From the NCBI GenBank assembly GCA_913775715.1, contig CAJYMC010000007.1, positions 1,302,001 through 1,366,000 on the forward strand: a stretch of 64,000 nucleotides of DNA. Reading direction: 5' to 3'. Positions 28,200-36,209 of this stretch are shown in pieces (positions within the stretch are counted from its first letter, which is position 1; every line of letters starts with the position of its first letter). The stretch comes from an uncultured Exiguobacterium sp. (GTDB lineage: Bacteria > Bacillota > Bacilli > Exiguobacteriales > Exiguobacteriaceae). Both the position numbers and the translations under genes were made by a program. The notes below the pieces were generated by a model. It saw only the letters and a list, made by a program, of their open reading frames with translations, made no database searches and had not been told where the DNA came from.

Positions 28200-29627
28200 G
28201 TGAAGAAGACATTTCTCGCTCTCACGACGATTGCTTTGATCAGTTCAAGCGGACCTGTCTCTGCTGCGTCAACGACTTTAACATTGACGGATAACGTCAA
28301 CATTCGCTCGGCTGCCTCAACTTCCGCAAAGGTCATCACGACACTGAAAAAAGGGACAAAGCTGGCAGCAGTTAAGAAAGTCAACAGCTGGTACGAAATC
28401 CGTTACCAGTCAAAACCAGCCTTTATCACTTCAGCATACGTCAAAGCGACGACAGTAAAGACTACGACATCAACGACCTACATAACGAATACCGATGCTG
28501 TCAATGTCCGTCAACAAGCAACGACGAGCTCAAAATCACTCGGCAAACTCGCAAAGAACAGCGTGTTGACTGTTAAGAAAAAATCCGGTGATTGGTATCA
28601 AATCACGTATAAGAAGCAAGTAGCTTTTATCCATGCATCATTAGTTGATAAAAAGACAGTGAAAGTAACGTCTACGTCAAAACCTGCTACGACGACACCC
28701 GTCAAGAACGTCATTAAAGCGGTTGATCGTTCGAAGGTCTATACGGTTAACGCAAAGGAAGGACTAAACGCGCGTACTGCCGCAGCGACAAGCGCTAAAA
28801 TCTACAAAACATTACCACACGAGACGATTCTTGATGTGACAGGTGCCGTTGATTCGTGGTACCAAGTCAAGCTCGACGGAAAAGAAGCGTATGTTGCCTC
28901 AACCTATGTCAAAGTTTCAACAAAAGCTTCGCCACCAACAACACCGACGACTCCCGGAGTCTCTGTGACGCCGGTTGATGCTTCGAAGACGTATCGCGTC
29001 AATGCACCGACAGGACTGAATGTACGTACGCTACCCTCAACATCTTCAAACATCTTCACACAAGTCGCGCATGCGTCAACTGTCAACGTCACAGGTGAAA
29101 CGACAGGAAAAGATAGCGGCTGGTATCAGATCAAGATTGGAACAGGACTCTACTATGTCGCAAAAAGTTATATCACGACGGGCTCCGTCACGACGACGCC
29201 TCCGGTCACACCACCACCTGTGACATCCGTCCCTGGTTCGACATTGATGGAACGCGCGATCTCAATCGGGCAACAATATCTCGGAACCCCTTACGTTTGG
29301 GGATCTAGTAATCCAGTCAACGGTGGATTCGATTGCTCTGGCTTCGTCAATTATACGTTGAATGCCGCTGGCTATTCTGTCGGACGGACGAACGTCAACG
29401 GTTACTGGAACGATGACCGGTATCTTGGGGCGAAGCTTTCGAAGCTGCGTCAGCCAGCACGCGGCGATATCATCTTCTTCGAAAACACCTATGCTGCTGG
29501 TCCAACACATATCGGCATCATGCTGAACAATGATCAGTTCATTCATGCGAATGAACCTGCTCTAGGTATCAGTCGTCTTTCAGAGCGCTACTGGACTCAA
29601 AAACTGTTAGGCTTTAAATCACTTTAA
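28200..29627 (+). CDS. Secreted cell-wall hydrolase with four SH3 repeats and NlpC/P60 domain
   Basis: A 475-residue secreted endopeptidase that should cut stem peptides of peptidoglycan. Signal peptide 1-22 (KKTFLALTTIALISSSGPVSA). Four bacterial SH3 repeats (about 27-81, 95-150, 178-238, 263-330), each with an NIRSA/NVRQQ/NARTA/NVRTL core, linked by Thr- and Pro-rich stretches. NlpC/P60 domain from about 350, with Cys379 in DCSGF and His437 in PTHIGI. GTG start after GGAAGGAGC. Resembles LytE/LytF-type or Bacillus SH3-P60 autolysins. Confidence 0.94.
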   Translation: MKKTFLALTTIALISSSGPVSAASTTLTLTDNVNIRSAASTSAKVITTLKKGTKLAAVKKVNSWYEIRYQSKPAFITSAYVKATTVKTTTSTTYITNTDAVNVRQQATTSSKSLGKLAKNSVLTVKKKSGDWYQITYKKQVAFIHASLVDKKTVKVTSTSKPATTTPVKNVIKAVDRSKVYTVNAKEGLNARTAAATSAKIYKTLPHETILDVTGAVDSWYQVKLDGKEAYVASTYVKVSTKASPPTTPTTPGVSVTPVDASKTYRVNAPTGLNVRTLPSTSSNIFTQVAHASTVNVTGETTGKDSGWYQIKIGTGLYYVAKSYITTGSVTTTPPVTPPPVTSVPGSTLMERAISIGQQYLGTPYVWGSSNPVNGGFDCSGFVNYTLNAAGYSVGRTNVNGYWNDDRYLGAKLSKLRQPARGDIIFFENTYAAGPTHIGIMLNNDQFIHANEPALGISRLSERYWTQKLLGFKSL

Positions 29628-29636
29628 GGCATCCTT

Positions 29637-29666
29637 CATCCATCCTTCGGGATGGATGTTTTTTTG
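29637..29666 (+). terminator. Terminator after the wall hydrolase
   Basis: CATCCATCC-TTCG-GGATGGATG, then seven T: a tetraloop stem with a strong U run. Confidence 0.93.
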
Positions 29667-29693
29667 TGTTAACACTTTTATTTGGGATATACT
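29664..29693 (+). promoter_or_regulatory. Predicted promoter of the 59-residue ORF
   Basis: TTGTGT (29664-29669), 18 bases, TATACT (29688-29693). The -35 overlaps the preceding terminator's T run. Confidence 0.45.
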
Positions 29694-29716
29694 AGATATA
29701 GAAAGGATGTGTCTGC

Positions 29717-29896
29717 TTGTCTTACAAAACATTTTATGTCCAGCTCCTCTTTCTTGCCTTATTAATTTTTGGTGGTTCGATGCTCTTGCATTATATCCAG
29801 ACGAGGGACGTCTACATCGGGCATCTCGTCGTTTCGACACTTGCATGCGTCTTATTGATTTTCAGAAGAACGACATCCTCACGCGAACAGGCATGA
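29717..29896 (+). CDS. 59-residue two-segment membrane protein with TTG start
   Basis: Begins at TTG 29717, with AAAGGATG seven bases upstream. It encodes two hydrophobic helices (about 6-24 and 35-49) separated by HYIQTRDVY, then a basic, Ser/Thr-rich tail (RRTTSSREQA). The stop codon lies inside the left arm of a strong terminator. Start type hides it from ATG-only searches. No family recognised. Confidence 0.65.
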   Translation: MSYKTFYVQLLFLALLIFGGSMLLHYIQTRDVYIGHLVVSTLACVLLIFRRTTSSREQA

Positions 29897-29923
29897 AACG
29901 CACTCGCTTCATGCCTGTTTTTT
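29886..29923 (+). terminator. Terminator overlapping the stop of the 59-residue ORF
   Basis: AACAGGCATGAA (29886-29897) with TTCATGCCTGTT (29908-29919), then a U run. Confidence 0.9.
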
Positions 29924-29925
29924 CG

Positions 29926-31116
29926 TCATTGAACCTTAACCAACGCTTGTATCTCTCGATCAAGATCGCCTTTGAGGCGTTCACTTTGAAGGTTATCTTT
30001 CAATCGCAAGACATCCTCCAGCCGTTCCTGACCAATTCCTCGTTGCATCGCTAGTACAAGCGTCTGTAACATCATCGCTTGGTCGAATCCACTTGCGGCA
30101 AGCCACGCATCTTGCATCGCCCATATCTTATCGACGCTCTGCTGAAGCGTCTGATTCGGTAATTCAATGCCGTTGACAAGGAGATGGACTTCGAGTTGTC
30201 CGATGTAATGCTTCGCGTCGTCGATCGCCACAGTGACGAGTTTTTCCCACGCCATTTGCATGCCGTCTGTATCGTTTTCAAAAATCGCGATGAGTCCTTT
30301 CGTCAAATCGACTTCGATCCGTCCGACGGCAGTCGTTTCACTAAAGGCAAAAAATTGTTCCAATCGATCAAACTCTTGCTGTGATTGCTCGATTTCCCCT
30401 TCTAGATATAAAAACAGTCCGAGGAAACGTTGAAACGAAATGACATGATAATAGACGTCTTGCTCCCGCATGTATTGAACACCTTCACGCAATAAGGCAA
30501 TCGCTTCTGCGTAATGATCATCAAACAAACTCGCCCGTAGCGCACGAAGGATTTGGAAATTTAAATAGGTTTTCGGCGCCAGCGGAATCTCGCGTGGTAC
30601 ATCCATTGCTTCGATCAGCTCGTACGCTTCCTTCGTCCGTTTGAGATTGAATAAAAAATAGACTGTCGAGATCTGAACGAGCAACTGCTCATCTTGACGA
30701 CCGAGCAGTTGAAAAATTCGCTCTGCTTTCTCGTAATATGTCAAACCAAGCTCCGGGTCAGACGCTCGGAGGGCATCGCCGTATTTATGGTAGACCTGCC
30801 CTTGCCAATAGGAAGTCGTTTCCGGAACCAAGTAAGGTTCTAGAAGTTCCTGAATTTTTTCGTCTGAAAAATATGGGGTATGCCGTGAACGGATTGTTTC
30901 GATGAGTTCCCGCATCTGAACATCTCGCGGATCGAGCATTATTTCTTCGACTGTCACCTGTAATCGCCTAGCAATCGCCTGTAATGCGGGTACAGACGGT
31001 GTCGCCTTCCCATTCTCAACCATACTGAGCATCGACTTCGTGATGATACCGGTCGCAACATCCGTTTGCGTCATTTTTTTCTGTTTTCGGATCTGTTTGA
31101 TACGTTCCCCTAACAC
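29926..31116 (-). CDS. XRE-type regulator with tetratricopeptide-like C-terminus
   Basis: A 396-residue protein: helix-turn-helix of the XRE family (about 1-60, GERIKQIRKQKKMTQTDVATGIITKSMLSMVENG), then about 300 residues of helical repeats like the TPR region of PlcR/Rgg/Rap-type peptide-responsive regulators. GTG 31116 is chosen because AAAGGAGTG lies upstream; longer ATG readings run into operator 1. Divergent from an MFS transporter; twin palindromes between them are candidate binding sites. Whether it senses a peptide is not known; no small signal-peptide gene was identified beside it. Confidence 0.85.
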   Translation of the reverse strand: MLGERIKQIRKQKKMTQTDVATGIITKSMLSMVENGKATPSVPALQAIARRLQVTVEEIMLDPRDVQMRELIETIRSRHTPYFSDEKIQELLEPYLVPETTSYWQGQVYHKYGDALRASDPELGLTYYEKAERIFQLLGRQDEQLLVQISTVYFLFNLKRTKEAYELIEAMDVPREIPLAPKTYLNFQILRALRASLFDDHYAEAIALLREGVQYMREQDVYYHVISFQRFLGLFLYLEGEIEQSQQEFDRLEQFFAFSETTAVGRIEVDLTKGLIAIFENDTDGMQMAWEKLVTVAIDDAKHYIGQLEVHLLVNGIELPNQTLQQSVDKIWAMQDAWLAASGFDQAMMLQTLVLAMQRGIGQERLEDVLRLKDNLQSERLKGDLDREIQALVKVQ

Positions 31117-31138
31117 ACTGGTCACTCCTTTTATCATA

Positions 31139-31161
31139 AAAGTTAAATTATATTGAACTTT
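31139..31161. promoter_or_regulatory. Operator 1: 23-bp palindrome
   Basis: AAAGTTNAAT-core-ATTNAACTTT dyad. It contains a TATAAT on the minus strand, the likely -10 of the regulator gene, and sits just upstream of the MFS -35. Confidence 0.7.
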
Positions 31162-31164
31162 ATC

Positions 31165-31193
31165 TTTACATTTTTCTTCCACTCCTTTATTCT
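31165..31193 (+). promoter_or_regulatory. Predicted promoter of the MFS gene
   Basis: TTTACA (31165-31170), 17 bases, TATTCT (31188-31193), placing the start of transcription at the edge of operator 2. Confidence 0.6.
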
Positions 31194-31198
31194 ACACT

Positions 31199-31221
31199 AA
31201 AGTTCAATAAAATTTAACTCT
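31199..31221. promoter_or_regulatory. Operator 2: 23-bp palindrome
   Basis: Matches the reverse complement of operator 1 at 21 of 23 positions; its centre is 60 bp from that of operator 1. It covers the predicted start of MFS transcription. Confidence 0.7.
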
Positions 31222-31236
31222 GAAGGAGTGAACAGG

Positions 31237-32505
31237 ATGTCATTTAATTTAAAGCGTGTCTTATTCGGAAAGTTTTGTTCATTATTCGCAGCTAGTCTCT
31301 TTACGTTCGTCGCCGGACTGACCGTCTTACGGGAAACGTCGTCTGGTTTTCAGTTTGCGCTCGTCCTGCTTGCAGGATCAGTGCCACGGATTTTGCTCTC
31401 ACCGGTTGCTGGTGTCCTTGCTGATCGCTGGAACCGCAAACGAATCATCGTCATGACCGAAAGCTTAAGTGCACTCGTCTTGTTTGGACTTTTGCTCTAT
31501 TCGCTACAAGCCCCTCTACATACCGTTCATTACATCGTTGCGAGTGTCCTCTTGACGAGCCTGTCAACGTTCCTGTCCGTCACCTTATCAAGCTCGTTAC
31601 CGCGACTTGTAGCAGAAGAGGAGTTACAACGCGGGAACGCGCTCTTCTCAACGATTCAATCGACCTCAACGATCACCGCTCCACTCGTAGCGGGATTGCT
31701 TATCGCCACTGTCTCCATCACGCAATTCTTGATCTTACCGTTCCTCTTGTTTGCTTCTGCTGCCTGGTGGAATAGCCGCCTCCGCTTTCTTGCAGTGGAT
31801 ACTTCTCCTCTAGTTACTACCGATACGCTGTCTTTCGTCTCGGAGTTTAAAGAAGGCTACCGCTATCTGTTCCGTCAACCAGTCTTGACGACACTCGTCC
31901 TGATGGCGATCGTCCTGAACTTCTTTTTTGTCGCTTTCGAAATCTTGTTACCGATCATTTTGCTCGATCGACTGCAATTCACACCATTTCGATTTGGAAT
32001 GGTCGAGTCCGCACTCGGTGCCGGTCTTCTTGTCGCTTCGTTGCTTCTTGCCTTACCTCGCTTTACGGTGAAACGTCCGTTACGCACGATATTCGAGTCG
32101 CTCTTTTTAATCGCCTCTTGTTATGCGCTTCCTGCACTTGCCCTACTCGGCTATGTTCCATCTGCTCTACTACTACCTTTTTTCATGATTCTATTGTTCA
32201 TCGACGGCATGCTTGTCTTACGGATGAACATTCCACTACAGCTCATCGTTCAAAAACAGACCGATCCGGCTTACCTCGGACGTGTCATCGGTGTGCTGGA
32301 ATCGGTCGCGATGGCGATGATGCCGATTGGTACCCTATTGTTTGGTTTACTCAGTGATCATGTATCTATCATCGTGCTACTTGGAGTCGGTACAGTCGGC
32401 TTATTCGGTGCAGCATCATTCGGATTCCTCCGACTTCGTAAAGACATTTTATCCGAGAGCATTCCTGTAGCAGACACAAAAAACACGTCCTCCCTCACTT
32501 CGTGA
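31237..32505 (+). CDS. MFS transporter (MFS_3 / EntS-like)
   Basis: A 422-residue major facilitator protein with about 12 membrane segments and the motif GVLADRWNRKRIIVMTE between segments 2 and 3. ATG 31237 has AAGGAG eight bases upstream; a GTG at 31228 lies inside that site. The 3' end overlaps the terminator of the convergent oxidoreductase gene. Expression is probably controlled by the divergent XRE-TPR regulator. Exported compound unknown. Confidence 0.9.
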   Translation: MSFNLKRVLFGKFCSLFAASLFTFVAGLTVLRETSSGFQFALVLLAGSVPRILLSPVAGVLADRWNRKRIIVMTESLSALVLFGLLLYSLQAPLHTVHYIVASVLLTSLSTFLSVTLSSSLPRLVAEEELQRGNALFSTIQSTSTITAPLVAGLLIATVSITQFLILPFLLFASAAWWNSRLRFLAVDTSPLVTTDTLSFVSEFKEGYRYLFRQPVLTTLVLMAIVLNFFFVAFEILLPIILLDRLQFTPFRFGMVESALGAGLLVASLLLALPRFTVKRPLRTIFESLFLIASCYALPALALLGYVPSALLLPFFMILLFIDGMLVLRMNIPLQLIVQKQTDPAYLGRVIGVLESVAMAMMPIGTLLFGLLSDHVSIIVLLGVGTVGLFGAASFGFLRLRKDILSESIPVADTKNTSSLTS

Positions 32506-32516
32506 GAAAGGACGTG
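32478..32516 (-). terminator. Terminator of the luciferase-like gene, inside the MFS 3' end
   Basis: CACGTCCT (32484-32491) with AGGACGTG (32509-32516), inner CTCAC/GTGAG, and a minus-strand U run at 32478-32483. Confidence 0.85.
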
Positions 32517-32524
32517 CGTATCGG

Positions 32525-33535
32525 TCAGACCGTCGCTTTGACGGCATCCATGATTAATTTTAATGATTGTTGTTTGGCTTCCTTATCAGCGATCATCGAA
32601 GCGATCATTACTTCGTCTGTGCCATAAGAATCGGCGAGGTCTTGCAATTGTTTTCCAACGGATTCCGGGTTACCAACGATCATCCGCTTCCGGTTTTCAG
32701 CGATCCGGAATTGGTCTTGGAACGTATACGGATACGCCGCTGCCTCTTCTGGAGTTGGCGTTCCTGTCGACGAGACCCCTTTTTCAAGTAGGAGGAGTGA
32801 CAAATCCAGGCTTGAAGCTAACCGTTCTGCTTCTTCCGTCGTTTCAGCACACGTCACGAAGATCGAGACGAGCGTTTGTGGTGTCTCATTGAACGACGTC
32901 GCCATGAAGTTATGACGGTAGTAGTCCATCACTTCTTGTCCACCTTGTCCATTGATGAAGTGGGCAAAGGCAAATCCGAATCCGCGTTGCGCGGCGTTCA
33001 AGGCACTACCACCACTTGATCCAAGCAACCAGCCTTCTGGTGTCGTATCGACTTCTGGTGTTGCGACGAGTCCCGCGAACCGGTGTCCGGCAGGTGCTCC
33101 GTCTTTCAAGTAATCGACGAGATCATCGAGTTGTTCGCCGTAATCGGCTCCACCAAAACGTGGTGAAGATCCTTCTTGCAACGCACGTGTCGCAAGCGGC
33201 ATACCGCCCGGTGCCCGACCGAGTCCAAGGTCGATCCGGTTCGGTGCAAGACCTTCAAGGACACGGAAGTTCTCTGCGACTTTATAGGCACTGTAATGCG
33301 GCAACATGACACCGCCTGAACCGAGACGAATCTGTTTCGTCACCGCCGCCATGTAAGCAATCAGGACTTCCGGGCTTGAACCCGCTAGTGTTTTGGCGAA
33401 GTGGTGCTCAGATACCCACAGACGATGATAGCCGAGTTCGTCCGCGATTTTTGCGAGCTCGACTGTTTCGTGTAAAGCATCAGATGGGGATTGTCCTTTA
33501 GAGACCGGGGATTGGTCTAAAATACTAAGTTTCAT
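32525..33535 (-). CDS. LLM-class flavin-dependent monooxygenase (luciferase-like, MsnO8 type)
   Basis: A 336-residue luciferase-like monooxygenase using reduced FMN. KLSILDQSPVSKGQSPSDALHETVELAKIADELGYHRLWVSEHH opens the family, followed by GSGGVMLPHYSAYKVAENF and DLGLGRAPGG. Substrate unknown. ATG 33535 has AAAGGAGAG; a longer reading adds 40 residues foreign to the family. Divergent from a pyridoxamine-oxidase-like protein. Confidence 0.92.
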   Translation of the reverse strand: MKLSILDQSPVSKGQSPSDALHETVELAKIADELGYHRLWVSEHHFAKTLAGSSPEVLIAYMAAVTKQIRLGSGGVMLPHYSAYKVAENFRVLEGLAPNRIDLGLGRAPGGMPLATRALQEGSSPRFGGADYGEQLDDLVDYLKDGAPAGHRFAGLVATPEVDTTPEGWLLGSSGGSALNAAQRGFGFAFAHFINGQGGQEVMDYYRHNFMATSFNETPQTLVSIFVTCAETTEEAERLASSLDLSLLLLEKGVSSTGTPTPEEAAAYPYTFQDQFRIAENRKRMIVGNPESVGKQLQDLADSYGTDEVMIASMIADKEAKQQSLKLIMDAVKATV

Positions 33536-33698
33536 GTATGTCTCTCCTTTTTCTTTCGAATGCGTACCTACACTGTACGCCTCCTCGTTGTACGGTGCAA
33601 CGAAACTGCTTCTTTCCGTCATGGGGACGTTTTCATTTTGAAATTCAGGGAACAATGCCTAAGTGAGCATAAAAATCTAACGAATGAGGTGGAGTCAC

Positions 33699-34184
33699 AT
33701 GTCAACCCATACTACGAATCAAGAAGCAGTCGAAACGGTCAAGAAACTGATTGATAAAATCGAAACAGCGATGCTGACGACGATTTCAGCAGAAGGGCTC
33801 GTATCGCGTCCGATGCAGACACAGGATATCGAATTTGATGGCGACCTCTGGTTCCTCACTTCAAAAGAAACAGACAAGTACCAAGAACTACTTAAGAATC
33901 CAAGTGTCAACGTCGCGTACGTCGACAAATCATACGTCTCGATTCGTGGGACAGCAGAACTCGTCGAAGACATCGAACGAAAAAAAGAGCTTTGGAGCCC
34001 ACGTTACGAAGCATATCTTGGAACGACATACGAAGATCCGAAAGTCGTCTTGATCAAGGTCAACACGGAAGCTGCTGAATACTGGGAAACGGGAAATACG
34101 ACGAAGTCCGTCAAACAAGTATTGAAGAAAGTCGTCGGCAAAGACGATGAGAACGAAATCAATAAGACAGTCGACTTGTCTTGA
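33699..34184 (+). CDS. Pyridoxamine 5'-phosphate oxidase-family general stress protein
   Basis: A 161-residue FMN-binding split-barrel protein: AMLTTISAEGLVSRPMQTQDIEFDGDLWFLTSKETDK is the flavin-binding half, and KVVLIKVNTEAAEYWE the C-terminal strand. It resembles B. subtilis general stress protein 26 (YdaG), whose substrate is unknown. ATG 33699 is preferred for its AGGTGG; an ATG at 33684 would place the site inside the gene. Confidence 0.9.
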   Translation: MSTHTTNQEAVETVKKLIDKIETAMLTTISAEGLVSRPMQTQDIEFDGDLWFLTSKETDKYQELLKNPSVNVAYVDKSYVSIRGTAELVEDIERKKELWSPRYEAYLGTTYEDPKVVLIKVNTEAAEYWETGNTTKSVKQVLKKVVGKDDENEINKTVDLS

Positions 34185-34190
34185 GGAGTT

Positions 34191-34217
34191 AAACCCGCGC
34201 AGCTTGCGTGGGTTTTT
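34191..34217 (+). terminator. Terminator after the stress protein gene
   Basis: AAACCCGCGCA with TGCGTGGGTTT, then a U run. Confidence 0.88.
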
Positions 34218-34301
34218 TCATGTGAAGATAGTCGTTTTTCTCAAAATGATGTAACATAATAAAATGAACTAATACGTAACTTAACTAAAAGGAGTACAAT
34301 T

Positions 34302-35270
34302 ATGGGAGAATTTTTTACGTTATTACGCCGGGGAAACCGGTCGGCGCTGACGGCAGGCATCGTTAACTCCGTCATCGCCATCATCAAGGCAATTGCCTAC
34401 GTCCTGACGGGAAATGTCGCGATGTTCGCGGAGATGATGCATACGCTCGGGGACGCTGCCAACCAATTTTTCGTTTTCATCGGTTCTGCCCTCAGTAAAA
34501 AGGCACCGACGAAACGCTTCCCGAACGGCTTCGGTCGTCTCGTCAATCTCGTCTTGCTCGGTGCCATCCTCTTCGTCGGTATCATGGCGTACGAAACGAT
34601 TCATGAAGGCATCGCCCATATCATTGAACCAACCGAATCAACAGGTTTCTGGATTACGTTATCCGTCTTATTCGCTGGTGTCGTTTTGGAGAGTGGCGTT
34701 TTTGTCAAAGCGATGCAAGAGATCGCACACGATGCGAAGTTAGACTCGAAAGGACCACGTTTGATTCTCGACAGCTTCCGCTCACTCAAACAAGCAAAAC
34801 CAGCGACACGCCTTGTGTTCCTGGAAGATTTGGTCGCAACGGCTGGTGGCGTCGTCGCGATGATTGCCGTCATCATCTCGCATGTGACACCATTCCATCA
34901 GGCAGAAGGAATCGCTTCGATCCTAATCGGACTGATGATGTTTTACGTCGTCGGAAATGTCTTCTTGCAAAACGCAGCTGGTGCACTGGGTGAAGCCGAT
35001 GAGACGATGGCAGCACGTCTCGGCGGACTAATCATGAAGGATCCTGACGTCAAGGATATTAGTAAGCTTGAAGTTATTAAAGAAGGCGACCATTTCCATG
35101 TCGAAGTCGAGATCGAGGTCGATCCGGCGTTGACGATCGCACAAGCAGACGACATCAAGGACCGTCTCGAACTGCAGATTCGCCTGCAGCAAGGCATCAT
35201 CGATGTGACGATCGGATTTGATGAAGACGATAAGATTCAACAGTACGTCGTCGCTTCTGACGAAACATGA
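34302..35270 (+). CDS. Cation diffusion facilitator family transporter
   Basis: A 322-residue metal-cation/proton antiporter with five to six membrane segments. Metal-site residues of segment 2 are in EMMHTLGDAANQ (His, Asp). In segment 5 the usual His-x-x-x-Asp reads Glu-Asp (FLEDLVATAGG), a shift seen in subgroups with other metal preference. A C-terminal cytosolic ferredoxin-like domain follows (about 235-310). Shine-Dalgarno AAGGAGT. The next gene overlaps by four bases. Confidence 0.92.
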   Translation: MGEFFTLLRRGNRSALTAGIVNSVIAIIKAIAYVLTGNVAMFAEMMHTLGDAANQFFVFIGSALSKKAPTKRFPNGFGRLVNLVLLGAILFVGIMAYETIHEGIAHIIEPTESTGFWITLSVLFAGVVLESGVFVKAMQEIAHDAKLDSKGPRLILDSFRSLKQAKPATRLVFLEDLVATAGGVVAMIAVIISHVTPFHQAEGIASILIGLMMFYVVGNVFLQNAAGALGEADETMAARLGGLIMKDPDVKDISKLEVIKEGDHFHVEVEIEVDPALTIAQADDIKDRLELQIRLQQGIIDVTIGFDEDDKIQQYVVASDET

Positions 35271-35563
35271 CACCATTCACGCAAGATGTCCTGACCATCA
35301 TCCGTTCGATCCCTGCTGGTCGGGTCATGACGTACGGGCAAGTCGCTCGACTCGCTGGCCATCCGCGTAGCGCACGACAAGTAGCGCGGATTCTTCACAG
35401 TATGAGTAAAACGGAACGTCTACCATGGTACCGTGTGCTTGCTGCTGGTGGAAAACTATCGCTTGAAGGCGATGAACAGCGACTGGCTCTTGAAGCAGAA
35501 GGTGTCGAGTTCCTGACAGCCCGTCAACTTGATTTATCACGTTATCAAGTAACAATCGAATAA
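35267..35563 (+). CDS. Alkyltransferase-like protein (ATL)
   Basis: A 98-residue homologue of the DNA-binding domain of O6-alkylguanine transferase. The acceptor cysteine motif PCHRV is PWYRV here (Pro53, Trp54, Tyr55, Arg56), so it cannot accept alkyl groups. Tyr23 (MTYGQVARLAG) and the Arg of the helix-turn-helix (SARQVARIL) are kept. ATLs flag alkylated guanine for nucleotide excision repair. ATGA overlap with the CDF gene suggests coupling. Confidence 0.92.
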   Translation: MTPFTQDVLTIIRSIPAGRVMTYGQVARLAGHPRSARQVARILHSMSKTERLPWYRVLAAGGKLSLEGDEQRLALEAEGVEFLTARQLDLSRYQVTIE

Positions 35564-35564
35564 A

Positions 35565-35618
35565 TACAAAGAGAGAGGGATGACTGGTACGTAAGCCAGT
35601 CATCCCTCTCTCTTTGTA
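35565..35618. repeat. Near-53-bp perfect inverted repeat between convergent genes
   Basis: Arms of 23 bases (35565-35587 and 35596-35618), fully complementary, with an 8-base spacer. There is no U tract on either strand. It may terminate by stem strength, be an RNase III target, or stop both converging transcripts. Confidence 0.85.
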
Positions 35619-35626
35619 ATAATGAA

Positions 35627-36148
35627 TCACGCCTTCGACGTACTCGAAGCTACAGCGATTTGCCGACGTACTTCTGCTTCGAGTTGTGGTTCCGGTGGTT
35701 GCCAGCCTTCCGGTTTCATGACCTTTTGGTCTGATTCTCGGAAGATTGGTTTTCCATCCGGTCCAAGCTTCGCCATGTTCGCACGCTGGACGATTTCGAA
35801 TAAAGGATCCGGATCAAGCCCGATCTCAACGAAGCTTCCCATGATGAAGTATAGGGCGTCCGTCAAGGCATCCCCTTGTCCGACGAGTCGTTCGACATCT
35901 GTTTCGGGTTGTTTCATTTGGAGCGATTTTTCGACCGCTGTATCAAGCCCTGACTTGAAACGTTCGATCGCTTCAAGAAATTCCGCTTCACTCGTCGCTG
36001 ATTGATGCAGAAACTCAACGACCGCTTCTTCCGCCGTCCAAGTCGAGCGTTTGATTCCACGATCGACTGTCATAGGTGTTGGCGTCGTTGCGCCAGGGTG
36101 TGAAAACACACGGTGGAATTCCTTTACATCTTGATAATAATTTGTCAT
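35627..36148 (-). CDS. MazG-like/PRA-PH-like nucleotide pyrophosphohydrolase
   Basis: A 173-residue all-helical protein of the phosphoribosyl-ATP pyrophosphohydrolase-like group (COG4696). Acidic Mg site residues are in TWTAEEAVVEFLHQ and VGQGDALTDALYFIMGSFVEIGLDPDPLFEIVQRANMAK, the EA..D and N..K pattern of this fold. Likely cleaves a nucleoside triphosphate; the exact substrate is unknown. AAGGGG upstream of ATG 36148. Confidence 0.85.
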   Translation of the reverse strand: MTNYYQDVKEFHRVFSHPGATTPTPMTVDRGIKRSTWTAEEAVVEFLHQSATSEAEFLEAIERFKSGLDTAVEKSLQMKQPETDVERLVGQGDALTDALYFIMGSFVEIGLDPDPLFEIVQRANMAKLGPDGKPIFRESDQKVMKPEGWQPPEPQLEAEVRRQIAVASSTSKA

Positions 36149-36209
36149 AACCGATCATCCCCTTTTACCGAATGTCTCCATTCTAACAGGTTCAGAACCG
36201 GAGTTCGAC

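Noticed and set aside
31117-31182. ATG-initiated N-terminal extension of the XRE-TPR regulator
   Set aside because: It would translate through operator 1 and lacks a ribosome binding site; the GTG at 31116 has AAAGGAGTG.
33629-33653. Sigma-B type promoter (GTTTTC, 13 bases, GGGAAC) before the stress-protein gene
   Set aside because: The family is stress-linked in Bacillus, but the -10 differs from GGGTAT at two positions, so it was not listed as a feature.
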